A stretch of DNA of 64,000 nucleotides from Austropuccinia psidii (lineage: Eukaryota > Basidiomycota > Pucciniomycetes > Pucciniales > Sphaerophragmiaceae), in the NCBI GenBank assembly GCA_023105745.1, contig JALGQZ010000005.1, positions 61,060,019-61,124,018 on the forward strand, written 5' to 3'. A program made the position numbers and the translations under genes. Below, piece by piece: positions 11,779-22,156 of the stretch (within the stretch, counting starts at the first letter, position 1; each line of letters opens with the position of its first letter). Under the pieces are notes generated by a model that was not told the DNA's origin, searched no databases, and worked only from the letters and a program-made list of their open reading frames with translations.

Positions 11779-12441
11779 ATTTCTCTCAAATCTTATACCA
11801 AGAAACAATTTATTCAAAAAAAATTAACAAAGTGGCCACAATCAAATCCATGAGTGTTAATTAAATATATTATGATGAATCAATTTTTACCAATTATCAT
11901 TTCAAACAAAATAAAATAAAATAATAAAAGAATGAATAAATCATATTATCTTTATAATTGGGACTCCTACTCATTTCTTACGCCAAAAGAAACATTCTTA
12001 GTTTAACATATATGATATATATATCTTACATTTCTTATCCATTGTTAGATTTCAACAAGAAAGGGACAAATCAGTTTTTTTAATAACAACCAAACGTGTA
12101 AATGGTTGTTATTATCCATTTCAATCAATCAAGGCTTACATAACCAGAAAGCACATAATAATAATAATAAAAAAAAACACACTCAATTTTTTTTTCAGAC
12201 TAAAATAACTCAAATCAGTCACCAAGCCCTTACAGCAAAATACTATCAGCCATATTTGTGGCTATTTTTTGGAAGAGAAAATAATCGTACAACTAATTGG
12301 TTTAAGCTCTGCTTCTAAAGAGAGACCAGTAGTAATATAAGATTCAGACACAAAAGTAAATAAGAAAAATAAGAAAATAAAAAAACAAAACATTCAAATC
12401 GGAAGGTTTTGTTTATCATCCAATCAACAGACATCACTAAT
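11779..12441. other. AT-rich intergenic region, 3' flank of the host-like gene
   Basis: No gene or repeat boundary is evident. The stretch lies 3' of the minus-strand gene ending at 12442 and 3' of the D gag-like ORF, so the D element must be truncated here. A short plus-strand ORF (12106-12318) is Asn/Lys/His low-complexity and is not credible. Confidence 0.5.
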
Positions 12442-12970
12442 TCAATTCAGGTAATACCCATTATTGACATTTCCACGGGTCTCAGCTAATACCATTGCAA
12501 TCCTATTTATTAAGAAAATAAATAATTAATTAATTAAAAAAAAAAAAAAAAAAAGAAAGAAAGACTTACTCCTCGAGTTGTCTATATAAATGCACAAGAT
12601 GGATTACACCGGCACGGATACTTTCAAGTGTGCGTTCGTGGGAGTGTGGAGGACGTCCGTGGACAAATGTTAATTCCATTAAACGTCCTAAGTCGGCAAC
12701 AGCGGAATCAAAATCGGAAAAAACGAAGCCAAAATCGTATTTTAGCTCCTCTGCAGTGGGAACAGACCCATCTGAATTCGTGAATTGAGGGGATATTGTA
12801 AGCGCAGTCGCAAAAGCAGAAAGCGGAGAGGCTGGAGGAGATAAAGATGGAGAAGTAGGAGCAGTACTAGCCGAAAAGACGGGAGAAGCAGGGGAAGCAG
12901 CTGCTAATGGAGTAGATTCTCCAGTATTGCTAGAAGGAACGGTAAATAAGTTAAAAAAAGGATCATCCAT
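12442..12970 (-). CDS. candidate host gene, 153-aa protein, two coding exons
   Basis: ATG at 12970 follows an in-frame TAA, fixing the start of this exon's ORF. Exon 12970-12570 ends at a consensus donor (GA|GTAAGT). A 67-nt T-rich intron (12569-12503) ends AATAG, and exon 12502-12442 continues in frame for 19 more residues to a TGA. Residues 13-56 are Ser/Pro/Ala-rich and probably disordered; residues 72-153 look helical (FSDFDSAVADLGRLMEL, ESIRAGVIHLVHLYRQLEE). GC content and codon use differ from everything around it. I do not recognise the family with confidence; the IRAG..HL..L...L pattern weakly recalls Mediator subunit Med22. It is the only ORF here that looks like a maintained non-transposon gene. 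Confidence 0.6.
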
Positions 12971-13515
12971 TTAGGTGATCGTAAAATTATAACAGATATT
13001 GCAAACTATAACCATTACGGATTGAGAACCATAATGGGTAGGCTTAATTTCAATCAAAAAAGACATTCCAAAACCAACTACAGCAGATGAGAAGTGATGG
13101 GGTAGTAAAGTAAAAACTTAAAGGAAGTATTAGTCAGAAGATGGACCAATGAAGGGCTTAAAGAAATTACTGAAAGGCAATCAGCTGGGGTTTAAATACA
13201 AAAAAAAAAAAAAAAAAAAGTTTTCTTACCAGTAACAGGCACAGAATAACCAAAATATCAGCAGGAGTAAGGTTTGAACTACTGGATACATGGAAGTTTT
13301 CTCTTTAGCAAAGGCAGATAAGAAACTAATCGAACGTGATCTAAAACAACAAACAAACGAAAATAATAATAATATCAAAAATAATAAATAAAATTACAGT
13401 TAGATTTTATTAAGCAAAGAAAAGGAATTAATTAGAAGAAACAGTAAATGGACTTACCTTCCAAATCCTAATAAATACTACTACCAACCCACTGGATCGA
13501 GACCACGATTCAATC
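12971..13515 (-). other. predicted 5' leader exons and introns of the 153-aa gene
   Basis: Upstream of the ATG, the minus strand has well-formed splice signals in order. A donor GAAG|GTAAGT at 13457 pairs with an acceptor TTGTTTTAG at 13341. A donor CTG|GTAAGA at 13229 pairs with an acceptor CTGCTGTAG at 13078. This gives a 111-nt exon (13340-13230) and a 3' exon from 13077 leading into the CDS. The joined leader contains a short upstream ORF starting in the 111-nt exon. Inferred from sequence only. Confidence 0.4.
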
Positions 13516-14430
13516 AAAAACTTAATTTAAAAAAAAAAAAAAATTCTCTAAAAAATTCTAAAACGGTTAAAGAAATGAATAAATCAGCAAATAATAAGCA
13601 TGAATTTTGCTGGATACAATATAAAAAAAAAGAAAAAAAAAAGACGTTTACGTTGAATTTTGACAAAGGATAGAACAACGCCACGAATAAAGATGAAAAT
13701 TGAAATTCTAATGAATAAAGAAGCAGCCACAATTTGTAGTAAATAAATGAATAAATCGAACCGAGATAAGTATATTAAAGTGAAGAGTCAATTTGAATAA
13801 ACAAAGAAAACCAATTCATTTCTTCAAAATCAATTTGTCACAATTCCTACATAAATAAACAAACAAGAAGTGTTAATCAGTTTTCTTGAATTCACTCAAA
13901 AGAGATCACCAATGTGAAGTACTCTCTAACTACAGTAATGGATTAGTTTGTCAAGGTGGTGGTAGTTTAAATAGTATAAAAAAATAAAATAAAATAAAAA
14001 GTTAAAAAAAAAAAAAAATAATAACAATAATAATTAAAATTAAAAAAAAATATATAAATAAATAACTTATATTTAAATTGAAATTTAAGTTAAGTTTAAC
14101 AAAATGCGCGACCTTCAAAATTGAAGTGTTTGCAGCGCTGCACAGCACTCGCAGAAAACTTTTATTTTATTTACTTATTTTTTATTCTACTTTTACAAAA
14201 TATATAATAAACAATTTTTAATATATGCATATTAAAAAAAAAAAAAAAAAAAAAAAAACTCTCTTTCTCACCATTTAATGAATAAAAATATTTTAATATT
14301 TTATATTGAAATATTTTTTTTCAAATGGAGAGGGGTTGAAACCTTCTAGCTCTCAACACTTCAAGAATAAAATAATACAATATATAAAAAAAAGAAAAAA
14401 AAACAATCAAAAACAATCAGAAACTCAAAA
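13516..14430. other. AT-rich region, probable promoter side of the 153-aa gene
   Basis: No ORF is credible; a minus-strand frame at 13514-13732 is Phe/Leu-rich T-tract translation. A small GC-richer island at 14104-14156 (GCGCGACC ... GCAGCGCTGCACAGCACTCGC) stands out and could be a promoter element of the minus-strand gene. Long A-runs flank it. Confidence 0.35.
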
Positions 14431-14434
14431 ATAT

Positions 14435-14609
14435 GGCCCTTGATATGACCTTAAACTATCTAAAGAATCTATTTTTTATAAACAATCAAGTACATCTCCT
14501 CAAGATATGGTCCTGGACATGACCTTAAACTGTATCAATTACACTTTCAAGAAGTTATCAAAACAAATTCAAGACTCAAGAAATGGTCCTCAGTATGACC
14601 TTAAACTGC
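14435..14609 (+). repeat. three copies of the 25-bp TGACCTTAAACTG motif
   Basis: Copies start at 14435, 14509 and 14585, spaced 74 and 76 bp. All contain GGYCCT, then ATGACCTTAAACT. Between them the sequence is AT-rich and shares CAAGA-type words. This is the same motif as in the 22-24.6 kb array. Confidence 0.8.
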
Positions 14610-14669
14610 ATCATCAAGATTTGTCAACTTCACCAATCACATCAAGAAATGAATTTTCTGATTGGAGTT

Positions 14670-16510
14670 TGTGAGCCTTAGAGGTAATTTCATATACCCA
14701 AAAGACCACAAATATAAAAAATAACATATTAATATAAATAAAATAAATTTATTCATATTATTAAAATAAAAATCAAAATATAAATATAAAATTATATTAA
14801 AAATAAAAAATTAATTACAATTTAAAAATAAAAAATACATTAAATTTTGTAAGTATAAAATTACTTTTATACTTGAAAAAATTAAGTAAAAATAAAATTT
14901 TAACAAAATTGTGAAAAAATAAATAAATTTGGAAAAAAGTTATATAAAAATTATCATAACTTTTTATCCAATAAATAAACACATAAAATTTATTTCACCA
15001 TTGGATTCCTCATAAAAAATCAGGTGGGGTCACCTCTGAGTGAAATTCTTGTAACTCAACTCTAAATAAGCTTAAATTAAGTTTTTAGTATTTTCAATAC
15101 AAAAGTTGAAAATCCTCAAAACCTTAATTTAATTCACACCACATGTGGTGTTAACCATCAATTTTTGTGTTAAAATTGAGGTGTTGTGTTTAGTTTAGAA
15201 GTTATGAGGAATTGAAGTATTTTCAATTGAATTCAATTGAAATGTCAAAATGTGCGCGTGTATTACATAAGTGAACTTTGATTTACATATGAGGTATCAA
15301 TTATTACTGAATTGTACTGTACAATTGAATTGAATCACATATATAAATTATAAGTATAATACATGATGGGGAATTAAAGGAAAAATAAATTGGAAAGATT
15401 AAATTTGGGGGGGAAAAGGAACTCCAGCTCTAAGGAGGAGCTAGACCCCCAAAATCCTTGCTGACAGGCGTGGGATGTCAAAATTCACGCAAAAGTTCAT
15501 CACTTTTGGCCTGGAATTGAGTTACAGGGTCTGTGAACTCAATTGATGATGAGGTTTTGATACCAACTGGGGTAGTTTTAGCTGTTGCCAAGAGGGTAAA
15601 ACTACCCTTAAGATAAAACAATCATAGTAAAAACAGTTTTAACTGGTTTCTGCGCCTCTGACACACATTCTGACGTGTTTTGAAGGCTCTAGGCCTGGTA
15701 TTGCTATAGTAATGGCTGATTTAAGGGTCTAAAATGGCTAAAAATGGCTAAAAATGGCTTAAACCAGCCCTTTTTTGGTCTAAACCAGGGTTCAATGATG
15801 CCATAACTGGCTTTTCTGTTGTCAGACTGTTTTTCACGACTGACAAGAGTAAATTATACTTTTGGAGTAAGAGAATTGATGGCTATAAATGAATGTCTTC
15901 TTTGCCCCACTTTTCTCTTCATGTTAGAATCTTTTTCCTTTTATTTATTAGTTTAAACACTGTTAAGCCAATCAATCAAAGATTCCAACCACCATTTTTA
16001 AATCATTTTAATCCTTTTAGCCACGTGAAAAAATCATTATAATCATTGTTTGTAACTCTTATAATCATTTTTACCCCTGAACCACCCCAAAAGTGAATTA
16101 AAGCATCTTTCATCACTGTAAACTTTGTCACTTTGTTTCCAAATTCACTCTGGTCACTTTTGGGCATGTTTTTTCTTTAATATTCTTTTTAAAGACTTTG
16201 TTATCTAATTAATTGCTTGCAGTTCTTTGCTCAATTAATTCCAATTGAAATTGCTCTTGAAGAAATTTCTTTTGTAGCCTTAAAATATCTCTTGTAGAGT
16301 ATTTTTTGGATAAATTTTTATTGTTGGTAAAACAATAAATTTTTATAATATTATTGTTTTATACTAATAAAGTTATAAACAATAAAATTGGCGTGTTTTC
16401 TCTTAAAAATAATATTTCATACTATTTTTAATTGAATTTTACCTTATACAAATCTTGAGGACAGGAAAAGTACTTGATTTTTTATCAAAGTTTCATATCC
16501 ACACCTTACA
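14670..16510 (+). repeat. B-family 5' LTR, 1841 bp
   Basis: Starts TGTGAGCCTTAGAGG, ends CACACCTTACA, and is followed at once by the TTTGGGGGCCCAGCC primer region. It is the most complete B LTR in the window and matches the interrupted LTR at 24972-38099 and the LTR at 45483-47397 in reverse orientation. The 5 bp before it are gagtt; the distal end is lost, so no target duplication can be checked. Confidence 0.85.
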
Positions 16511-16530
16511 TTTGGGGGCCCAGCCGTGAT
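16511..16530 (+). other. primer-binding region of B
   Basis: TTTGGGGGCCCAGCCGTGAT abuts the LTR end. The same block follows the duplicated LTR end at 18700 and the B LTR of the complete element (minus strand, 45460-45482), and a close variant follows the C LTR at 57272. The TGG occurs 2 bases in. The matching tRNA was not identified. Confidence 0.6.
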
Positions 16531-16711
16531 ATTTTACCTGTGACATATTTTTTTTACTCTTTTTAAATCTTTTTCTTATATTGAAAAATTTAAAAACATA
16601 TAAAAAATACTTATAATCCCAAAAAATCCATAAAAAATAATTTTTTTCATATTATAAGTGAGGCTTAAACTTTTTATTTCTTTTGTGAAATATCTTTTTT
16701 TACTTAATTAA

Positions 16712-17645
16712 TTGGCTTTTTCATTAATTTTAGTGTCTGACAACGTGGTAAGACAAGAAAACATTGAAACAGCCTCAACAGTAACCAGCATTATCCCTGC
16801 CAGTACTGTTAATTCTGATCATAAGAGTACTGTTATTGTGACTCAAAATAACCAACCTGAACCAATATCTTCTGAATTAATTAACTTGGACATAAGTAAT
16901 ACCCTTCAGAAAGCTAAAGATTTGGCCAATAGTAAGTTTTTGACGTAAAAATACTATTTTAAACCTTTTTTAACCACAATTATGCCTTCAACCAGGTCAG
17001 GAGCCAGCTACAACCCCTCAAGCAGCTCCCCAAAAGGTAATAGACGTGATTATGGCAGAGGCCAATCAGGTACAGAAGGAAAAGGGTCAGTTGATGACTT
17101 CCAAACAACTAAATTAGGTCATTCTGAAGCTGATAATACTATTTTACCTTCAAAAAGAGCTGACACCGCCACAACAAGCCTCTGTGGACATATACAAAGC
17201 CAGCCACAGTGCATACAACAATGCACTTCAATTCAAAGAGTACCAGATCCTTGCAGACCTGTGGAATAATTGCATGAATTCTTACCTGACAGTAAGAAAA
17301 TTCTTGGGCCATCCCAACACTTGCAAATTGCTCAATGGATGGCATCCATTGATGGAGAAGAAAAACATGATGCTTTTGACACTGGAATGGAGGAAAAACA
17401 ACCCTCCACCACCAAAACCAGTGCCAAAAACAGCCCCAGTGGCCAGCAGCAGCACTTCCAACGTGAAAAAGCAGCCACAACCTCCAAACAAGGGCAAAGG
17501 GAAGGCACAAGCTCCAAAACCTTACAGCCAGGGCTACAGGATCCCAAAGATTCAACAGGATGCCATGGAAAATGTATTTCAGATGGCCAAAACCATGATG
17601 GAATTACAAAAGAAGGAGGAAGCCAGATTAAAGTTCCAGAAATGA
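16712..17645 (+). pseudogene. B-family gag ORF1, with a 64-nt intron and one stop
   Basis: The frame opens at 16712 without an ATG (it begins TTG GCT) and runs through VRQENIETASTV...LANS. A 64-nt intron (16932-16995, GTAAGT...CCAG) joins AATA to GTCAGGAG and restores the frame (ANSQEPA). It then continues through QVQKEKGQLMTSK, a TAG near 17118, and a Pro/Lys-rich basic part (NNPPPPK...KGKGKAQAPKP) to TGA 17645. The minus-strand copy at 45283-44350 keeps the same organisation and intron length. No ATG occurs in the leader 16511-16711, so initiation must be upstream in the LTR, through splicing, or non-AUG. The role is probably a capsid/nucleocapsid-like Gag part. Confidence 0.7.
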
Positions 17646-18311
17646 TTTCTGATATATTTGATTCCATCCCAGAGTTGTATGATGCTATAAATGACGTGAA
17701 AAAACATCTTTCTGATAAAAATGAATCCATTTGTAACAACATTAAAACAAGCAACTTGAGCCTGTGCCAAATCAATGAAACACTTATGTGTTTTGAAAAG
17801 GTTTTAAGAACAATTAAAACTTCCAATAATGATACTTCTTTTGGCATTAAGATAAATGAACAATCTGCAATTATTAAAGAATTAACAGAAAAATATTCTA
17901 AACTCAATATTGATGACATAATTGAGACAAGAATAAAAAATGCCATTAGTACTATCAAAGAGGACAATAAAAAGACTCTGGATTATGTTTCAAAAGCATT
18001 TGCTGAAGTAAAGACAAATACAATTGCCTTGAAAAAGGATTTTGATACCTCAAAAGAGGAAATATCAAAATTAACAATGAAATTAAATGAAGTTATATCT
18101 GATAATACTAGACAAACAGAGTTATGGAATGAGCTTACATATAAAGAGGATGAACATAAAAAGAATGTCATAAACTCTATACAAAGCTTACAACATGAGT
18201 TAAAAAATTCTCAAAGGTGTAACAACAGTAAAATGAATGATATTGAACAACTGCTAAACACCTTACAAAGAATGTCTACACCTCTGAACCAGAATGAGGG
18301 TGCAAGAATTC
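17642..18311 (+). pseudogene. B-family ORF2 5' part (coiled coil), truncated
   Basis: ATG 17642 overlaps the ORF1 stop as ATGA, in the -1 frame. The product starts MISDIFDSI and is a long Lys/Glu/Asn-rich helical protein with heptad-like spacing (INEQSAIIKELTEKYSKLN, IEQLLNTLQRM), probably coiled-coil. In the complete B copy the same protein leads into a zinc knuckle, protease and RT. Here it stops after LNQNEGARI, where the sequence switches into the middle of a B LTR at 18312. The open frame reads on into LTR-derived sequence to 18397, giving a meaningless tail. Confidence 0.75.
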
Positions 18312-18938
18312 CTTTGTCACTTTGTTTCCAAATTCACTCTGGTCACTTTTGGGCATGTTTTTTCTTTAATATTCTTTTTAAAGACTTTTTTATCTAATTA
18401 ATTGCTTGCAGTTCTTTGCTCAATTAATTCCAATTGAAATTGCTCTTGAAGAAATTTCTTTTGTAGCCTTAAAATATCTCTTGTAGAGTATTTTTTGGAT
18501 AAATTTTTATTGTTGGTAAAACAATAAATTTTTATAATATTATTGTTTTATACTAATAAAGTTATAAACAATAAAATTGGCGTGTTTTCTCTTAAAAATA
18601 ATATTTCATACTATTTTTAATTGAATTTTACCTTATACAAATCTTGAGGACAGGAAAAGTACTTGATTTTTTATCAAAGTTTCATATCCACACCTTACAT
18701 TTGGGGGCCCAGCCGTGATATTTTACCTGTGACATATTTTTTTTACTCTTTTTAAATCTTTTTCTTATATTGAAAAATTTAAAAACATATAAAAAATACT
18801 TATAATCCCAAAAAATCCATAAAAAATAATTTTTTTCATATTATAAGTGAGGCTTAAACTTTTTATTTCTTTTTTGAAATATCTTTTTTTACTTAATTAA
18901 TTGGCTTTTTCATTAATTTTAGTGTCTGACAACGTGGT
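18312..18938 (+). repeat. 627-bp duplication of the B LTR end and leader
   Basis: Matches 16123-16749 base for base in length, with only a few substitutions seen by eye (for example near 16195/18384 and 16685/18874). It contains the last ~390 bp of the LTR, the primer-binding block and the leader up to CAACGTGGT. Gag coding sequence is joined to it at the left and C-LTR debris at the right. Confidence 0.9.
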
Positions 18939-19074
18939 TGGGTTCCCTCTTTCTTTTGATACCATTTGAGCTTATTTGGCTCAGCTCCATGTTCTGGTGG
19001 TATCTTGGCTTTACACTTGGTTTATGGTATTTGGCTGTCATGCTTGTGCTTTGGTTTTGAGTTAAAGGATAACA
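18939..19074 (-). repeat. C-family LTR fragment
   Basis: About 136 bp matches the end of reverse-oriented C LTRs (compare 42477-42611: CTCTTTCTTTTGATACC, TTTGGCTCAGCTCCATG, GGCTGTCATGCTTGTG). The terminal CACAGGCTGACA is degenerate here (TAAAGGATAACA). Confidence 0.75.
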
Positions 19075-20221
19075 ATTGACCCATAATTCAATTTCATTCC
19101 ATCTGGTTGGTCAACAATGCTTACAATTAACATTGGGCTAGGCAGGCCCAATTTGTCATTCTGATGCAAACCTGAAGATGGAAGACGACGGGCCCAAGTA
19201 TTCAATTCATCTTGGGCAGCCAGATGGAGAGTATGAGCCATACACCCAACTGCTTGGGTGTCAGAAAAGAAGGCCAGTGTCATAGCTAGGATGATGTTGG
19301 CCATTTTTGTGTTGACTGAGGTGTTATCAGAGGTAATTGAGATAATTCAATCATCCAATTTATATTGCCTTAGGATCTCCATGAAGTGTTGGGCCAGCAA
19401 TTTTCCTGAATGATCCCCTAAGAGGCCCAATGAGAATTCCAGGCCAACATGATTAAAATATTGGGGACATTGCTTACCATTGAGTTTGATTAGGCCCAAA
19501 ATTACAGATTGTAAGTGGAAGTCTTTATTGAGGCAGTGAGCTGTGACAGCCATAAAAGCCCTCATGTTTGGGCTGGTCCAAGTTTCCATTGTGAATGATA
19601 CAAAGGTGTTGGTGATGGAAAATATGTTGCAAAGATGTTCTTGATGGAAAAAACACATATTTGATAGATGTGAGGTGAGAGAAGCCTGATGCACAATAAT
19701 ATTAAATATTTATGAATTGCAAAACTCCAGCAGAGTGTCAAATTCTGGAGATTTAAAAAGAAATAAAGGTAGATCACACTTGGCAATGAAGTACAAGAGG
19801 GCAGTTTTTATGGATTCTACATACAAAGGCTGTTTGAATAAATAAGTATGATTATTGATACAATGGAACAGTTATCTTAAAATACTGACTTTTTTTGGAT
19901 GATGACTTTGCACAAACTTGTCAAGAGTACCACTTATGACACATTTTTTCTTTGGGTTACATAGATTGTGAAGAGCATCAAGATGATTGGTCATGGACTT
20001 GGTGCTCCCTGTTCAATCATGTTTTAGTTTTTTTTGCAAGGGTCTTCTTATTGATTTGTGACTTGTCATTCAACATAAGAATCATCATAATCCATAAAAA
20101 AAACCCATACCCAGGAACGTTTTTGGTGAGTTGTTGCTTCACTGATGGATGGTTTAGTTGTAACATCTGCTTCACTTGAAGTAGTTTGTTGAGAAGGTGC
20201 CACTGATGACATTTTAGTCAT
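19075..20221 (-). pseudogene. hAT-type transposase remnant
   Basis: From the probable start near 20221 (MTKMSSVAPSQQTTSS), a Ser/Thr-rich N-terminus leads to QKRSWVWVFF, which resembles the start of a BED-type zinc finger. After a decayed stretch, 19694-19347 encodes TSHLSNMCFFHQEH...FVSFTMETWTSPNMRAFMAVTAH, and 19304-19062 encodes FFSDTQAVGCMAHTLHLAAQDEL, both hallmark hAT segments. Frames change several times and the C-terminal dimerisation region is missing. A full hAT transposase is usually over 600 aa; what remains covers perhaps 300. It would have catalysed cut-and-paste transposition but is dead. The left boundary is the C-LTR fragment. Confidence 0.7.
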
Positions 20222-20394
20222 AAGGAATGAGCCTTGAATTAAATTGATAAGTAAAAGAATCATCTCAGAGATGCCAACAAAAAAAATAAGATAAAAAGAA
20301 ACAAAGATGAAAATAGAGATTAAGAAATGTAGAAATTTGAAAGCTGGAAAAAAAAGAGTAGAAAGGCATTGTCCCCTGAAATTCAGGAGTGCAG

Positions 20395-20510
20395 GTTTTT
20401 ATAGTCCCCGAGATCCCCGCCCTGCCCTTTTTCTCCCCTCTGGGGAGGTTTTGGTCTGATTAAAAAATAAAAAAACCCGCTCTCTGAGCTGGGCGGGGTA
20501 TTTTATGGCT
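20395..20510. repeat. GC-rich block, possible terminal region of the hAT element
   Basis: In otherwise AT-rich DNA, TCCCCGCCCTGCC (about 20415) and the reverse complement of GCTGGGCGGGGT (20488-20499) form a near-perfect inverted pair. Subterminal GGGCGGGG-type repeats are common at hAT ends, and this block lies upstream of the transposase start. No clear terminal inverted repeat or 8-bp duplication was found. Confidence 0.35.
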
Positions 20511-21220
20511 TTAGTGACCACGGATTCCCATGGGGAACAGCCTTAATACATAGATATAAACAAGTTTAAAGAAATATATCTGAAATGAAATCTCTTTCTG
20601 TTTAAAAAAAAAGTCGGAGTTACAGAAATAGTAGACTTTTCACTTTACAACAACATACTGTATTAAATAATGATAAAACAAAAAAGACCCTTTGAACTTA
20701 CCTGTGAAGTATAGTATAGTACAAATTACTATACTGTTCAACATGTTAAAAATAAAAAAAACATGAATAAAATATAAATTCATAAAACAAATAGTTGCAA
20801 TCAAAAACAAACACGCAGTACAGATTAATGATTTAATGCACACCTATCTCAATTTACGGTAGTCAAAAAAAGATCATAATAGAAAATATATATCAAAAAC
20901 CTTCACATGCTTCCAAATACAATTGGAAGAAACATAATGATATAAAAAATAATATTAATATAAAATTAATAGTTTAAATAGGAAAAGAATATTATTATAA
21001 GTCTGTTAAGAAAAAAAAAGAAAAAAAACATTTCTCAAGCAACCAAATAAAAAAAAGAAGAATAGAAACAATTAAAAAAAGGACATTAGAGTGTACTAGT
21101 GCAGTACTATACTGTACTGTGCAGTAAAATTATTCTACTGTGGTACTGTACACTCTATTATAAAAAAATATAATGAAAGAAAATGAGTGATTAAAAATAA
21201 AATGAATTATCATTATAATA
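20511..21220. other. AT-rich region without a gene
   Basis: Nothing coding is visible. A dyad lies at 21088-21156: arms AGAGTGTAC/GTACACTCT, with further GTACTGTACTGT-type sequence between them. Small GTACTGTAC-type words also occur in B LTRs, so this may be chance in such DNA. Confidence 0.5.
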
Positions 21221-21524
21221 GGGGAAGTCGATCTTTGCCACAAATGCAAAATGTAAGACATCTCATATGTCACCTAAAGAACATGTGTGAAAGTTTAATA
21301 TGAGATGCCATCCCATATTTTCAGCAGCCTCCCAAACTTTGCCTTCTTGGTCAGTTTTGAGGGCCAATGGTGGGTTTTTGGTGGAGCAAAAAACCCAACT
21401 TTTTATGGGGTACAGAGGGGCTTAGTGTATGAGATACCACCAAATGTGGCTCGCCTGTTTTCAAAATGAGATAATCTCATTTTATGATTTCACATGGCCA
21501 AATTTGGAAACGATTGACTGCCCC
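21221..21524. mobile_element. candidate 304-bp MITE
   Basis: The two ends form a terminal inverted repeat: GGGGAAGTCGATC on the left and GGGGCAGTCAATC as the complement of the right end (11/13 identical), with weaker pairing further in. The interior is of ordinary complexity, unlike the surrounding AT tracts, and encodes nothing. I could not define a clear target-site duplication, and no second copy is in the window. Confidence 0.5.
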
Positions 21525-22156
21525 AGATTATATAACTTAAAAAAATTTAATTACTTATATATTACGAAAAATAAGAATACAGAAGCACTCATGTAATCAA
21601 AATCTAACATAAACTAAATTAATACAATCATCAAAATGATACCCAAAAAAAATTATATAAAAAAATAATTGCAATAAAAAATAAAGTCCAGCAAATCATT
21701 TTAAAAATGATAGACTTTATTAAATAAATTAAATCTAATAAGAGCCAAAAGAAAACTCAGTTTCTTTATTGGAATTAAAAAAAATAAAAAAATAAAAAAT
21801 TACAATTATGTGCTGTACTGTGATTTACACTCAGTGCTCAAAAAATAGTAAGATAGAAATTTCAATAATTCACAAACAATAAAAGTGCACTATAGGAGAA
21901 TGTCTTTTTGTAGAAAAAATGAAAAGTAATAATTATTATTCTCTATCATTGTTAAAAATAATTATATCAAAGAACATACAATATAAATTTATGATAATAT
22001 AAATCAAAGAAAATGCGAAAGAAAAAATTATAGAAGTTTTATAATGATATAATGAATCAAAAAATAAGTTAAATTTGGAATAAAATCCTTCATTCCTCTA
22101 ACATCAAAAATGTTATTCAAAATAAATAATCATAGTAAAAATAATAAAACAAAACT
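21525..22156. other. AT-rich spacer without a gene
   Basis: Only A/T-rich low-complexity sequence. No ORF, repeat boundary or RNA gene is recognised. Confidence 0.6.

Noticed and set aside
13514..13732. 72-codon minus-strand ORF with a hydrophobic, membrane-like product
   Set aside because: It is the translation of T-runs (Phe/Leu/Ser-rich) and overlaps predicted leader exon and intron sequence; no conserved motif.
17332..17967. 211-codon minus-strand ORF
   Set aside because: Antisense shadow of B gag/ORF2; the sense frames carry the recognisable repeats seen in both B copies.
21088..21156. Hairpin AGAGTGTAC/GTACACTCT as a terminator or small RNA gene
   Set aside because: Arms are short, the loop is over 50 nt, there is no flanking gene, and similar GTACTGTAC words are common nearby.
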